A DNA stretch of 64,000 nt from Engraulis encrasicolus (GCF_034702125.1 NC_085857.1:51799738-51863737), one strand, 5' to 3'; counted from the stretch's first letter, positions 35,389-52,440 are shown. Program-made: numbers and translations. Notes: generated from the sequence alone by a model not told the origin.

Positions 35389-35603
35389 GGTCTTCCTCTG
35401 CTCTGAAAAGACTCAAAACATACGGGCGTAATCGCACCTGTCAAGGACACCTTTCATCCCTGGCAACCATCGCTATTGAGAAGGAGAGGCTTCTAAAACT
35501 GAGACAAGACAAGGAGGATTTCTACAACAAAGTCACAGAGGTTTTCGTCCAGAAGGGGCGGCGCATGGACTTCATTTACAAATAAAGGTAAGACCAGTGT
35601 TCA

Positions 35604-35607
<4 letters not shown>
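35389..35607 (+). pseudogene. Inverted duplicate of the hAT gene 3' end
   Basis: From gtcttcctctgctctg to cagtgttcaaa the sequence repeats, in opposite orientation, the last 61 codons, stop, AATAAA, donor-like GGTAAG and start of the CA/GT tract of the gene at 27327-27545. The translated C-terminus (SSSALKRLKTYGRN ... RRMDFIYK) is unchanged, so the copy is young. Upstream of the junction the frame enters LINE-like sequence (SGALRSTDAK). Confidence 0.85.
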
Positions 35608-35697
<90 letters not shown>

Positions 35698-35698
35698 G
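35606..35698. repeat. (GT)n microsatellite
   Basis: Near-continuous GT tract copied with the hAT 3' end. A second shorter tract lies at 35801-35834. Confidence 0.9.
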
Positions 35699-35797
35699 CT
35701 TTTTTGAGTCAGTATATAGTGTGTGCGTGAGTTTTTAATTTTATTTATTTAGTGCAAGTAGAGTGTGCAATTACGATGCAGTGTAAGGGGGGACTAT

Positions 35798-35838
<41 letters not shown>

Positions 35839-35884
35839 TGTGCACGTGTGTTTGTTTGAGTTAGTGAAAATGTGCAATCACAAT

Positions 35885-36262
35885 TCAGTGTTGAGGAGGG
35901 GCTATCAGTGATAGGAGGTGGGTTAAGTGTTCAGCATCCTGATTGCTTGGTGTATGAAGGTCTTTGCCAGCCTGGTGGTACGGGAGCGGAGGCACCTGTA
36001 CCTCTTTCCAGAGGGCAGGAGCCTGAAAGGTTTGTGTGCAGGGTGGCTTAATGTCCTTGGTGATACTCAGTGCTTTTCGGGTAAGGCGGGTAGTGATATC
36101 CTGCAGGGAGGGAAGTGGCGCTCCAATGATCTTCTTCGATGTGTTCACAATGCGCTGGAGTGTCTTTCTGTTTTGCTCCGTGCAGCTTCCTCCCCACACT
36201 GTGATGCAGCTGGTCAGGATGCTCTTGATGGTTCCTCTGTAGAATGCTGTCAGATAAATAAA
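35885..36262 (-). pseudogene. LINE ORF2 C-terminal fragment 1
   Basis: The minus strand reads KTLQRIVNTSKKIIGAPLPS, followed by LQDITTRLTRKALSITKDI and a degraded LWKEVQVPPLPYH. This matches the end of ORF2 in jockey/Rex/L2-like fish LINEs, where the consensus is QRVVRTAQKIIGAPLPSLQDI. The upstream part (SILQRNHQEH) is in another frame. Confidence 0.6.
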
Positions 36263-36371
36263 AGATCAATAAATATAATTTAAAAAAAATAACTAAAAAT
36301 ATGTATTTTTTAAAAAGTTGATATGAAAACTACTCTTAAGTAGCAGAATTAGCCCAAGTGCAGTGATGGCT

Positions 36372-37200
36372 GCTGGATATAAACTGTTCTTCCGTCTATT
36401 TGTCCTTATTTTCATATATCTGTATCTGCTACCAGGTGGCAGCAGTTCAAGCAGGTTGTGGCCTGAGTGGGTGTGACGTCACGTGTCTCTAATTGGCCTT
36501 TTAGACAGTAGGTACTGTGAAGGCTATCCAGAGAGGGAAGAGGGCAGCCAATGATGTTCTCTGCTGCCTCTATTGCCCCCTGGAGCTCTTTCCTCTGCGC
36601 CACAGTGCTGCCTGCCACACTCAAAGACAATAATGTTAATAGGCCTATCTATATTTTCTATATCTACTGTACTAGTATCTCAACTGAACAGCGGTAGAAG
36701 GGCACAAGCAGCTGACAGATGTGTTGTTTTTCCTAAGTATTCTTAGGAGTCTTTGCTGTGCCTTCTTTCTAGCCTTGACACGCAGGTCAGGTCCTCCCTG
36801 ATATTAACTCCCAGAAAACGGAAGTCTAACACCCTCTCCACACACACACCCTCAATCACAAGTGGCTGGATGGCAGTCCTCTTCCTCCTGAAATCCAGCA
36901 CCACCTCCAACAACTGTGGCAGGGAAGCAGTCATGTGTAGAGTGTGTGCAGCAGAGAACTTAACACACAACCCCAGTGCTGATGTTGAGGGCCATGGAGG
37001 TCTGATGACCGGTACGTACTCGCTGGGTGCGACCTGTTGAAAAGTCCTTGATCCAATGGCAGGTGGAGTACAAAAGCCTGTTAGTTTGTCCACCAGTCTG
37101 TTGGGGAGGATGGTGTTGAAGGCAGAGCTAAAGTCTCCCTGCTGCTCCAGATGTGACAACGCAGCATGGAGAGCTGGGGTGCATTTCTCAAAAGACAAGT
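36372..37200 (-). pseudogene. LINE ORF2 fragment 2 (RT and C-terminus)
   Basis: On the minus strand: DFSSAFNTILPNRLVDKLTG and VVLDFRRKRTAIQPLVIEG, then FLGVNIREDLT. These are the RT palm and thumb motifs of fish jockey/Rex-like LINEs. At 36630-36412 come GAIEAAENIIGCPLPSLDS and a degraded end. The catalytic FADD box is deleted between the first two motifs. Confidence 0.65.
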
Positions 37201-37507
37201 TGTTTAGTTAGCCTATTAGCAACTTCGGTAGTTGCTAATGGGAAAATGGACACCTGTTCAATAGTTTGTGTTGTTTGTTGTTAATTAGCCTCACTGACCT
37301 GAATGCATACAGTAGGCCTAGATTTGGACACACCTTTTCATTCAATGCATTCTGTCTACCTGACGTCAACACGGAACAAGCTTAGTTTTTGTGTATTTCC
37401 AATTAAAAAATACATAGTCAGTCAGATCAATCTGAATTGAACACAGAACTCATTCAATGACTTATTAGAATTAACTAGAGATTTAAGACGTTTGGCCATG
37501 ACGTCAA

Positions 37508-37637
<130 letters not shown>

Positions 37638-37639
37638 CA

Positions 37640-37940
37640 GGGTAAAATAAATCCTGAGTGTTATGTTTTAGGTCGCGTTGGTTTGTCTGTCTGTCTGTTT
37701 GTCTGTCTATCTGTCTGTCAGCAGGATTACTCAAAAAGTTCTGAACTGATTTAGATGAAACTCTGTGGAGTTGTTGGAAATGACAAAAAGAACAAGTGAT
37801 TAAAGTTTGGTGGTGATATGGATCATGTTCCGGATCCAGATTTTTTTTTTTTTTTTTTGAATGACTCTTCACCATTGTGGGATAGGGCGAATTTTGACAT
37901 TCCAGTTTCTAACTCCACAAAAACAAGGCAGAAAGACTAG
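37640..37940. repeat. Fish dispersed repeat with (GTCT)n start
   Basis: A gtctgtctgt tract is followed by ggattactcaaaaagttctg ... gatgaaactctgtgg, wording common to a dispersed fish repeat. No coding. Confidence 0.4.
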
Positions 37941-38790
37941 GGTGTAACCTAGTCAAATGTTCTATCAAACAGCTTCCTCGACAGAGGTCTATACTCTGCA
38001 GTGCATCTCTAATTGTTTATATTGTTTTCTATATTTTATGAACTGTAAAGCGTCTGAGTATCTAGACAAGCACTACACAGAACTTATGCATTATCATCAT
38101 GAATGTCCATGTTTCAATCTAGTACTGAGGACTTCTGTAATGTCACAGTGCTGTTATGATGTAGCCTACTGTAGTTCAGCACTGTTTTCTTTCTTTTTTT
38201 GTGACCCCTACCCCGTCGCAGCGCTGCAGGGGTCTGTGGCCCCCATGCAACAAAATGCAAAAAACAAAACAAAAAAAAACAAAAAAAACGATGTAACCTG
38301 ATGTAAAAATGTACATTTTCTCTGACAAATTACCAAGGTCCGGACTTTGCACTCTTAGAAAAAAATGGTTCTATATAGAACCAAAAAAGGTTCTATCACA
38401 TGCTTCATGTAGAGTAGAGTAGAGTAGAGTAACTTTATTGATCCCCAGGGGGAAATTCAGGTATCCAGTAGCTTACATAAATACACAAATACACAAAAGC
38501 CCACATGGACATTTCAAGACAAAAATAAACACAGGAATAGTCATCAGGGTGGGGAAAGTAAAATAAAATAATATAGATAATAAATGTAGAAAAGGTAATT
38601 GTGCAAAAAGACATTCTGTGAGTTGGGATAGACCAATGCAGAAAAACATACTCTGTCAGTTAAGGTAGACAACAAGTGTTGATGGATACATCTATGATAT
38701 AGTATAGTAGAAGTAGGCAGTGTACAGAGTATGATAGGGGTTAAAAATTCTTACAATGTCACAGTAAAGTACAGGTAAGTGTATTAGGCA

Positions 38791-38906
<116 letters not shown>

Positions 38907-39026
38907 GAGGTTCCCCAGTAACTGGGCCAGCTCTGACAGATCACAGTCTTTGCTTGTGGTAAGCAGGAAAAACAAGTAGGCCTATGTCCAGTGGTCAAGG
39001 GTCAAAAGTTCCTTAGTGCAGTTATT

Positions 39027-39138
<112 letters not shown>

Positions 39139-39631
39139 AAGAGGTTTCCCGGGCTGGGCCAGCTCTGGCATCTCAGGCAGTCCAGTCCCCTATGATGATC
39201 TTCTTAGTGTCCTTCTGTGTGTTGTTAAACAGCTGAATTGCCCATGGGACAAAGGACTTCCTTAGTCTGTCAGTCCTGCAGGTGAAAGCACGGAGTCTGT
39301 GGCTGAACAGACTCAGTTGGTTAGTGAAGGTGGCGTTAAGGGGGTGATGCTGATTGTCCACAATAGAGTCTAGTCTGCTCAGTGTTCTGCTCTCGGTTAT
39401 TGAGGTGAGTGTCTCCAGTTCTATGCCCACCCACCTCATATATATATGGCACCCCTGAAAGGTTCTATATAGAACCCTTTTGAATGGTTCTTTGAAGCCA
39501 GACCATGGTGCGATATGGAACCATACAGAGGTTCTTTATAGAACTATTATACAATAGTTAGATCCGGTCAATTTATTTTGCGATATCTGATTGGATGAGA
39601 CGCGTTCTACTGGCATTCTACGCGTCGGTAA

Positions 39632-39664
39632 GGAGGATGATGTCTAGGTGGACATCATCCTCGG
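39632..39664. repeat. Perfect short hairpin
   Basis: gaggatgatgtc and gacatcatcctc form a 12-bp stem with a 6-base loop. The ggatgatgt word also occurs in the foldback at 45362-45494. Confidence 0.6.
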
Positions 39665-39699
39665 AGACTCATCACACCTAATAATCACTCCGCCGTGGA

Positions 39700-40550
39700 T
39701 AGAATGTAACCAGGGCCGCGCATTTTGAACTCGCCATCATTCTATCTCATAGTCTACTCTTCATAGAGAAAGTGAATGTAACCAGGACCGCATAGTTTGA
39801 ACTCACCATCATTCTATTCCATTGTTCTATGCTGGACTAAGTTGGGCGCACGCACGCCCGCATGACAGAGAGCGTAGGCTATCCCAGTTGGTAGCTGGAT
39901 TCTGGCAGAGAGGAAAGACGTTATCTGATTCTAGTGCAGTTGTCTGGGCAGTTGGCAGACCTCTGCGGCCGCTATTTCGTAGTCTTTTGAAGGCAATCTA
40001 ACATGTAGCCTACTTTAAATATTAAGATAGTTTCAAACGGGGGATATGCGAGACAACGGACACTTTTTTGACACAGAGACAGAAAGGCTATGTCAGTCTA
40101 CTGCAGTGTATGAGAACCGCTATAATCGGATCTCATTTGTGCTGCGGGAGAGGGAATGACGAGGAAGAGATGCTCTTAAAAATATAGCCTAGGCTATCAG
40201 CAATTGCCGTCCACCACGTGCAAATTAGTAGGCCCTAGGCTACAAAGTGGGCATCTGGAAGCAAGATACCGTGTGCCATGCGATTTAAAATCATGGCCGC
40301 TTGGAACTGGAATGAGTTGCCTTTTCGTTTAGGAGGGAAAACGCGAACCCCTTTCTCGGGTTCGCACCCACATCAGACGTTTGCATGAGAAAGTGTTTCA
40401 GCAACAAAGTTGTAGCCTGCAGTAGCCTAAACTTTAGCAGACATCGGGGTATCATAGGCCTACAAGGGATTGATTTGTGTGGTTGTGCGTGTGAGAACAG
40501 CGCTCGGATCTCATGCGGCACTGGAGAGGAAAGGACTAGGGGGTGTGTGT
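39700..40550. other. Diverged tandem repeats, no gene
   Basis: A unit with aatgtaaccagg(g/a)ccgc ... gccatcattctat is repeated at about 39705 and 39774. A second pair sharing cggatctcat and gcgg(g/c)a words lies near 40125 and 40505. No gene recognised. Confidence 0.4.
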
Positions 40551-40554
40551 GTAT

Positions 40555-40672
40555 TGAAGTTTCACGAGCATTTATTGAACTGAAACACGGAGCATACATA
40601 GCACCACAAGGTGGCAGTATTTCACATTCTGACCTGCATTAACCTGCATTGTCAAATTACTGTATTACAACA
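40555..40672 (-). repeat. Copia 3' LTR (118 bp)
   Basis: On the minus strand the LTR begins TGTTGTAATACAG and ends GTGAAACTTCA (TG...CA). It appears identical to the 5' LTR at 44879-44996. A purine-rich tract, AAGTGGGAG, lies just before it (40673-40681). Confidence 0.85.
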
Positions 40673-40903
40673 CTCCCACTTAATTTAACAATAAACTTAA
40701 GTCTTACTTTCTTTAACTTAGGAGATGTATTAAACTTAGACTCTTCTCTTAGACTATAAGTCCTCTTCTTTTTAACAAACTTAAAAGAGTAATACTAGAA
40801 TACTAGCAAGCCAATTTTTTTTTTTTTTTACCTTACTTACCAGTAGTCTTAACTTAGGCTCTAACAATACTTAACATTGGCCTACGACTTGTACTTATCT
40901 GAG

Positions 40904-43900
40904 TTACACAGCACAAAGTCCAATCTCTCTCCTAAGATACTCAAACTTCTGCTTTGGTAAGGGCTTGGTCAAGATATCTGCCCTCATATCATCTGTAGGA
41001 CAGTATTGCAGTTGAATTTGTCCATTCTGCACACATTCACGAATGTAGTGGTACCGAATGTCTATGTGCTTTGTTCTTGAATGGTCAACTGGATTCTTAG
41101 CTATGGCAATAGCTCCTTGGTTGTCCTCCAGAATCACTGTTGGTGTAACGTCCATTCCTAGATCACTGAGAAGTCGTGTAAGCCAGGTACATTCTTGTGC
41201 TGCCTGGCTGAGAGCGACGTATTCTGCTTCAGCAGTTGACAGTGCGACTGTGTTCTGTTTCTTGCTGAGCCAGCTTACTGCTCCTCCACTCAGTAGGAAG
41301 ACGTTTCCGGTTGTAGAGCGACGATCATCCTGATCTCCTGCCCAGTCAGCGTCTGAGAAGCCGACTAAAGTTCCAGACTCTGACCTCTGGTACTTGAGAG
41401 CGAGGTTTGCGGTACCTTTCAGGTAGCGAAGAATCCTCTTCACAGCAGTCATGTGTGCAGTGTTTGGTTCTGCGTTGAACTTTGACACAGCACTCACTGC
41501 TTGTGCAATGTCTGGCCTGGTGGCCATTGCTGCGTACAGCAGGCTTCCTACAATTGACTGGTAGGTACCTGGGTTCACTGGCTTACTGACACCATCATTT
41601 TTCTGTAACTTCACATTTGCATCAGCTGGGGTTGTGACCGGATTTGCTTTATCCATGCCGTATTTCTGAAGAACGGCTTCAATGTAATGCTTTTGGTGAA
41701 GGTACACACACTTGTTTGTCTTGTCTTGAATCACTGAGATGCCTAGTATGTAAGACAACTCACCCATGTCTTTCATCTTGTATCTGTTTTTCAGAGCAAC
41801 TTTCAACTCACTCATGCTCTGCAGTGACTCTGTGATCAGAATCAAATCATCGACATAAACAGCTAAGATCTCTAGCTCCTGTCGAGCTCTCACGAACACA
41901 CAGGGATCTGATGTGCTCTGGTTGAATCCAAGATCTTTCATGAATTCTGTGAAAGTCTTACTCCAGCAGCGAGGTGACTGCTTAAGGCCGTAGATTGCCT
42001 TTTTCAGCTTGCACACCAAGTGCTCTTGGCCTGGCTTGACGTACCCGTCTGGTTGCTCCATGTAGATTTCCTCCTCTAGATGTCCATTTAGAAATGCAGT
42101 AACGACATCCATCTGGTGTACATGCATGTTATTCTGAACAGCAAAGGACAGCAATGCACGAATTGAGCTGAATCGTACAACAGGTGAGAACGTTTCATCA
42201 TAGTCAGCGCCATACTTCTGTGAGTAACCCTTGGCAACAAGTCTGCACTTGTATCTCTCCACTTCTCCATCACTATGGTGCTTGACTTTGAACACCCATC
42301 TCGAACCTATCGGCTTTCTGTCTTTTGGCAATTTCACTAAGTCCCAAGTATCATTTTCAAGCAGGGACTCGTACTCCAAATCAGCTGCTTCCTTCCATTC
42401 CTTAGCATTGGAGCTCATCATTGCTTCCTTCAGTGTACTTGGCTCATTTACACTACAGACATTTGCATAATGTTCAACAGTCACTGTGTCTGCATATTCA
42501 TCATAGCCATACCTTGTTGGGGGTTTTCTGACTCTGCCGCACTCTCTCGGAGCTTCATTGACTGGTGTGTCATCGTTGACTGATGCTCCTCTCTCATCAG
42601 GACCACTGCCAGCATCACTGTCTGAACAAGATACTTCCACTTCCTGTTTCCAGTCGAAGTCTGTCTCATTGAAGATGACGTCCCGGCGAATCAGAATTCT
42701 CCTTTTCTCCTCATCCCACAGACGATAGCCCTTTGCATTGTTGGCATATCCCACGAAGCGAAGCTTCACCGCTTTCTTGTCCAGCTTTCTCCTCTCTACT
42801 TCTGGAACATGTGCATATGCCACACAGCCAAAAACTCTCATGTGACTGATGTTCGGCTTTTTTCCACTCCATCTCTGGTACGGGGTCTGTTGCTTTAGAA
42901 GTGATGTGGGCAACCTGTTCTGCACGTAGGCTGCTGTTGCTACAGCCTCTGCCCAATACATGTTTGACAGCTTTGCATGAGACAGCATACTCCTTGCTGC
43001 TTCAACTAAAGTCCGATTTTTTCTTTCAGCTACACCGTTTTGCTGTGGTGTATGGGGTACAGACATTTCATGGTGGATGCCTTGAGCTTTCAGGTATTCC
43101 TGGAATTCTTTCGACGTGTATTCCCCACCGTTGTCTGTTCTCAGTCTTGCAACTCTTTGTCCACACTCATTGGAGAATGTTCTCTCGAACTCTTTGAACT
43201 TGCTGAGCACTTCACTTTTCTGCCTCATGAAGTATACTTTGCAGCATCTTGAGTAATCATCAATGAATGTCACGAAATACTTTGACCCTCCTATAGATTC
43301 AGTCTGCATGGGACCACAGACGTCACTATGAATCAGCTGCAGTTTTCGCTTTGAGCGTATTGCTCCCACTGACTTGAATGGCTTCCTAGCCAGCTTGCCC
43401 TCCACGCACGCTTCACAGAAGGAGTTCTCTTTTTCAGCAGAAAAGTCCATTCCACTCACCAGAGGTTTTAGCTCCTTCAGCATGGTAGTGTGGCCCAGTC
43501 TTTGATGCCATAGGCTGGCTGCAACTGATGCACTTCCTGCTGTATGAGGGACAGGCGTACTCCCCTCCACATCCAACTGGTATAGTCCATCGGATCGTTG
43601 TGTTCCCATCCCGAGAAGATCTCCATCTTTTCCACGAATGTAGCACCGGGCCTTCTTGAACTGCACAGTATTCCCTTTTTTCACAGCAGCTCCCACTGAG
43701 AAAAGATTCCCTGACAACTTGGGAACATACAGCACATCGTACATTGTGACATCTTTGACATCACTCACTTTGAAAGTCATTTTCATTTTTACAGTGCCGA
43801 GTCCTTGTGCATCGACTACTCTGCCATCGCCCAGTTTCACTGACTGTGGCTTTGTGAATTCCTGGTAATCCTGCAGTATTTCTTTTGAGCATGTCATGTG

Positions 43901-44590
43901 TTTTGACGCTCCAGAATCGATTAGCCATTCGACCTGTTTCACTTTTTCATTCTGATTTTCTCTGACAACAAATGCACTTTCGTTTGCACTTTCAGAATTT
44001 TCATTATCCTCACATGTCATTTGTTTAGCCTTGTGGGTTTGATTTTTATTTTTTAACTTTGGACAATTTCGTTTCAGATGTCCCTCTTTCCCACATTTAA
44101 AACATTTCCACTTGGATCTGTCGATTCCCTCAGGCTGTGGATCCCCACGCACTTGAGTTTGCATCGCAGAGGCGGCACCTGGTGGCGCAACACTGGTACT
44201 GCCGTTTGCCTGCACTCGCTTTTGTTCCTCATTTACTAATGACTGCTGCACGAATTGAAGAGTCAAACTGTCCATCTTTGTCTCCAGGGCAGTGACAATT
44301 GTTGCATAGCTGGGTGGGAGACTACCCAGCAATGTCACAATCTGATCCTCCTCCTCAATTACAGCACCAATAGCACTGAGCTGATCTGTTAATTCTTTCA
44401 TGCGCTTCAAATGCTCGGTTATCGTTTCTCCTTCCTTCATTTCACACCTGAAGTACTTCTTCTTTAGAAACAATTTATTTGCTAGAGTGTCTCTCTCAAA
44501 ATGTCCCTTCAGCGTATCCCACGCTTCTTTAGGTGACTGGCAACTTGTAATTAGGTACAGTTGAGATGTACTTACATTAAGCACCAACAT
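40904..44590 (-). CDS. Copia Gag-Pol polyprotein, main frame (1228 codons)
   Basis: Domains in order: C-terminal part of the UBN2-type Gag; CCHC knuckle CFKCGKEGHLKRNC (163-176); aspartic protease WLIDSGASKH (Asp 225); pre-integrase zinc region (HQRLGH ... CEACVEGK); integrase with HSDVCGPM, RTDNGGEY and PQQNGVAERKN (DDE triad); RT with MDVVTAFLNG and the catalytic YVDDLI; RNase H with SDADWAGD and STAEAEYVAL; C-terminal LTKPLPKQKFEYLR. All catalytic motifs appear intact. The first methionine shown is internal: the true Gag start lies at 44775 in another frame. It should act in virus-like particles in the cytoplasm, then in nuclear integration (family knowledge). Confidence 0.85.
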   Translation of the reverse strand: MLVLNVSTSQLYLITSCQSPKEAWDTLKGHFERDTLANKLFLKKKYFRCEMKEGETITEHLKRMKELTDQLSAIGAVIEEEDQIVTLLGSLPPSYATIVTALETKMDSLTLQFVQQSLVNEEQKRVQANGSTSVAPPGAASAMQTQVRGDPQPEGIDRSKWKCFKCGKEGHLKRNCPKLKNKNQTHKAKQMTCEDNENSESANESAFVVRENQNEKVKQVEWLIDSGASKHMTCSKEILQDYQEFTKPQSVKLGDGRVVDAQGLGTVKMKMTFKVSDVKDVTMYDVLYVPKLSGNLFSVGAAVKKGNTVQFKKARCYIRGKDGDLLGMGTQRSDGLYQLDVEGSTPVPHTAGSASVAASLWHQRLGHTTMLKELKPLVSGMDFSAEKENSFCEACVEGKLARKPFKSVGAIRSKRKLQLIHSDVCGPMQTESIGGSKYFVTFIDDYSRCCKVYFMRQKSEVLSKFKEFERTFSNECGQRVARLRTDNGGEYTSKEFQEYLKAQGIHHEMSVPHTPQQNGVAERKNRTLVEAARSMLSHAKLSNMYWAEAVATAAYVQNRLPTSLLKQQTPYQRWSGKKPNISHMRVFGCVAYAHVPEVERRKLDKKAVKLRFVGYANNAKGYRLWDEEKRRILIRRDVIFNETDFDWKQEVEVSCSDSDAGSGPDERGASVNDDTPVNEAPRECGRVRKPPTRYGYDEYADTVTVEHYANVCSVNEPSTLKEAMMSSNAKEWKEAADLEYESLLENDTWDLVKLPKDRKPIGSRWVFKVKHHSDGEVERYKCRLVAKGYSQKYGADYDETFSPVVRFSSIRALLSFAVQNNMHVHQMDVVTAFLNGHLEEEIYMEQPDGYVKPGQEHLVCKLKKAIYGLKQSPRCWSKTFTEFMKDLGFNQSTSDPCVFVRARQELEILAVYVDDLILITESLQSMSELKVALKNRYKMKDMGELSYILGISVIQDKTNKCVYLHQKHYIEAVLQKYGMDKANPVTTPADANVKLQKNDGVSKPVNPGTYQSIVGSLLYAAMATRPDIAQAVSAVSKFNAEPNTAHMTAVKRILRYLKGTANLALKYQRSESGTLVGFSDADWAGDQDDRRSTTGNVFLLSGGAVSWLSKKQNTVALSTAEAEYVALSQAAQECTWLTRLLSDLGMDVTPTVILEDNQGAIAIAKNPVDHSRTKHIDIRYHYIRECVQNGQIQLQYCPTDDMRADILTKPLPKQKFEYLRREIGLCAV

Positions 44591-44775
44591 AAAGCTTTTT
44601 CTTTCTTCCTAGCGAATTCAGCTCGTGCAGCTGCGTTAGCATCCTGTGCTAATGTTTCCGTCTCCATTACCATGCCCCATAGACTTTTAGCTTTCAGCAG
44701 ATGCTCGATCTGGAATTTCCACGTTGCCCAGTTGTCTGGTCCACTTAGCTTGTCGATAAACAGTCTGTCCTCCAT
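44572..44775 (-). CDS. Copia Gag N-terminus, separated by a frameshift
   Basis: Starts MEDRLFIDKLSGPDNWATWK, the standard copia Gag opening, then reaches ARKKEKALCWCLM and stops. The main frame resumes at ATG 44590 (MLVLNVSTSQLYL), so one indel near 44590-44600, next to the run aaagaaaaagc, separates the two. Together they give about 1290 residues, the normal family length. Either a young inactivating mutation or a sequencing error is likely. Confidence 0.75.
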   Translation of the reverse strand: MEDRLFIDKLSGPDNWATWKFQIEHLLKAKSLWGMVMETETLAQDANAAARAEFARKKEKALCWCLM

Positions 44776-44861
44776 TGTGAATCACACAACACCGAGTACT
44801 CCACACAGAATCCGTGTAAAACCACTGTTTTAAGCTATTTACTAGAACTGACTGGGACCGA

Positions 44862-44875
44862 CTGGGCCCATAACC
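44862..44875 (-). other. Primer-binding site to initiator tRNA-Met anticodon arm
   Basis: Minus-strand GGTTATGGGCCCAG is the complement of the CTGGGCCCATAACC segment of vertebrate initiator tRNA, starting four bases after the 5' LTR. Confidence 0.7.
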
Positions 44876-44878
44876 TAT

Positions 44879-44996
44879 TGAAGTTTCACGAGCATTTATT
44901 GAACTGAAACACGGAGCATACATAGCACCACAAGGTGGCAGTATTTCACATTCTGACCTGCATTAACCTGCATTGTCAAATTACTGTATTACAACA
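44879..44996 (-). repeat. Copia 5' LTR (118 bp)
   Basis: Appears identical base for base to the copy at 40555-40672. Confidence 0.85.
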
Positions 44997-45361
44997 GTCT
45001 TTACGCAGCTAGCAGCAAGTTTGCGGTCCACAAAAATGTGAAAATCAATATCGGCTGAAAAAGGCTTATAAAATAGGCATCTAACTAAAATGTTGAAGTT
45101 GCACAGTGTTTTCATTTATCATGCATCATTTTAGTAAGCGAAGCCCAGTCCAGAAATGCACTTCACACCGTTTCATGGAACTTTGCGCGCTGGCGCTGTC
45201 AGCTTGTCAGCTCGTCATTGCATAGCAACCATACAATCAATTCGGAACTACTTTGCTTAGCGGAGCAGGTAAACAAAGTATGATTAAGGTAACTAATAAA
45301 CACGAATTCGAACATTTATTGTGGTATTTTGTTGGCAAATGAACTATTGTATAAAAGATTA

Positions 45362-45494
45362 TTTAAGCAATATGACCCTCGTGGTCGGGATGATGTGCAC
45401 TGACATCCTCCCTGGTGTGATTGCCTATGGCCGAACCACACCAGGAAGGATGTCAGTGCACATCATCCCTCCCACTCGGGTCATATTGCTTAAT
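45362..45494. mobile_element. Palindromic foldback MITE
   Basis: Outer arms ttaagcaatatgaccc / gggtcatattgcttaa, and inner arms ggatgatgtgcactgacatcc and cctggtgtg with their inverted partners, give an almost complete hairpin with a loop near attgcctatggccgaa. No coding. Confidence 0.7.
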
Positions 45495-45766
45495 TAATTC
45501 ATTCAAAAAAGGGGTGTAACGCGCTCAACAATAGCCTATATGAAAAAAAGAGGGCAATAAAACACAAAACTTTGAGTGCTGTCCTGTTCTCTCTCTCTCT
45601 TTTTTTTTTTTTTTTTTTTTACATTAATTCATTCATCCATCAAAAACGTACAATGTACAATGTATATATATATATATATATATGTTTCCATTTCTGTTTT
45701 TTGTTTTTTTTTTGGGGGGGGGGGGTTGTTTACAAGATTGTTTCCAAGAGTGGCAGCAAAGTCATC

Positions 45767-45897
<131 letters not shown>

Positions 45898-46112
45898 GGG
45901 GGCTGGGTACAACATGGCAAGGCTGCAAGGCGCTGGTGTAACAAATAAATCTAATCCTAGTGACATAAATAACGCACACACACCTTTGAATAAAAGACAA
46001 TTACAAAAAAAACATGTTTCTAAGTAATCTAATTGTAGGACATTAATTGGTTATGCATTTTGAGGACAGGGAGGGGAATCTTTGTATTGTTGGGCAATTT
46101 TAGCAAGAATTT

Positions 46113-51541
<5,429 letters not shown>

Positions 51542-51707
51542 TCGGCCTTCTTGTGACCAAGCAAACTATACTGCCTCCCCTCCGCCCAACACACTTCTTT
51601 ATGAGAAATGATGGGGAGAAATACAGATATATACCATAGGTTCCATAGAGAGAGTAGATACAGAGAACAGAGTGTAATTCCAGGCACTGAATAACACCTT
51701 GCTATCG

Positions 51708-51958
<251 letters not shown>

Positions 51959-51984
51959 TAAATGTAGAGTCAGAATGCTGTCAT

Positions 51985-52200
51985 GGGGACAGCCATAGTG
52001 TATTGGTTAAGGAATTGGTCTGTAGATCAAAAAGTTGATCAAAAACTTTCCAATGCCTTCTTGCCTCCATGGTTGAAGAGCAAGACACCTAGCGCCACCT
52101 TGCTCCAGGGACGGTTGCCAATACAGTAGGCCTACCTTGTAACAACTGCAAGTCACCTTGGATGAAAGCATCATATAAGTGTAATGTAATGTAATGTAGT
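51985..52200 (+). mobile_element. tRNA-derived SINE with L2-like tail
   Basis: Head ggacagccatagtgtattgg and B-box-like loop, then ttgctccagggacggttgcc, then the 3' tail gtcaccttggatgaaagcat ... gtaatgtaatgtaatg. This tail is shared with fish LINE-dependent SINEs; a lone tail copy lies at 50203-50252. Confidence 0.6.
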
Positions 52201-52354
52201 CTCATGTTATGTTATTGCGGCAATGTGGGAAGAACTTTGTGCGTGTGTTGCGATACATTGTAATAAGTAGCTTTCACTAGAAAAGGGGTTCATCTGATAA
52301 CCATCATCTGTCAGTTACGACACTCTCAACACGCAGCGAGATCTATGCACAATC

Positions 52355-52440
52355 TGCCTCTAGGGGCTCGAACTCACAACCTCTCAGTTAGGAGGGAGGC
52401 ACAGGTAGCCTACGATACCACCGAGCCAAAGGTCTAGGCC
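52355..52440 (-). repeat. tRNA-like SINE head fragment
   Basis: On the minus strand: ctttggctcggtggtatcg (A-box-like) and gaggttgtgagttcgagccc (B-box). No body or duplication recognised. Confidence 0.45.

Larger units (their letters stand above)
40555..44996 (-). mobile_element. Ty1/copia LTR retrotransposon, nearly intact
   Basis: Two short identical LTRs enclose a Gag-Pol unit of the copia order (protease, integrase, RT, RNase H). The primer-binding site at 44862-44875, read on the minus strand, is GGTTATGGGCCCAG. It is complementary to the anticodon arm of initiator tRNA-Met, the internal 'half-tRNA' priming known for Drosophila copia. LTR identity implies recent insertion, yet no 5-bp target duplication is visible at the flanks (tgtat / gtctt). 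Confidence 0.85.
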
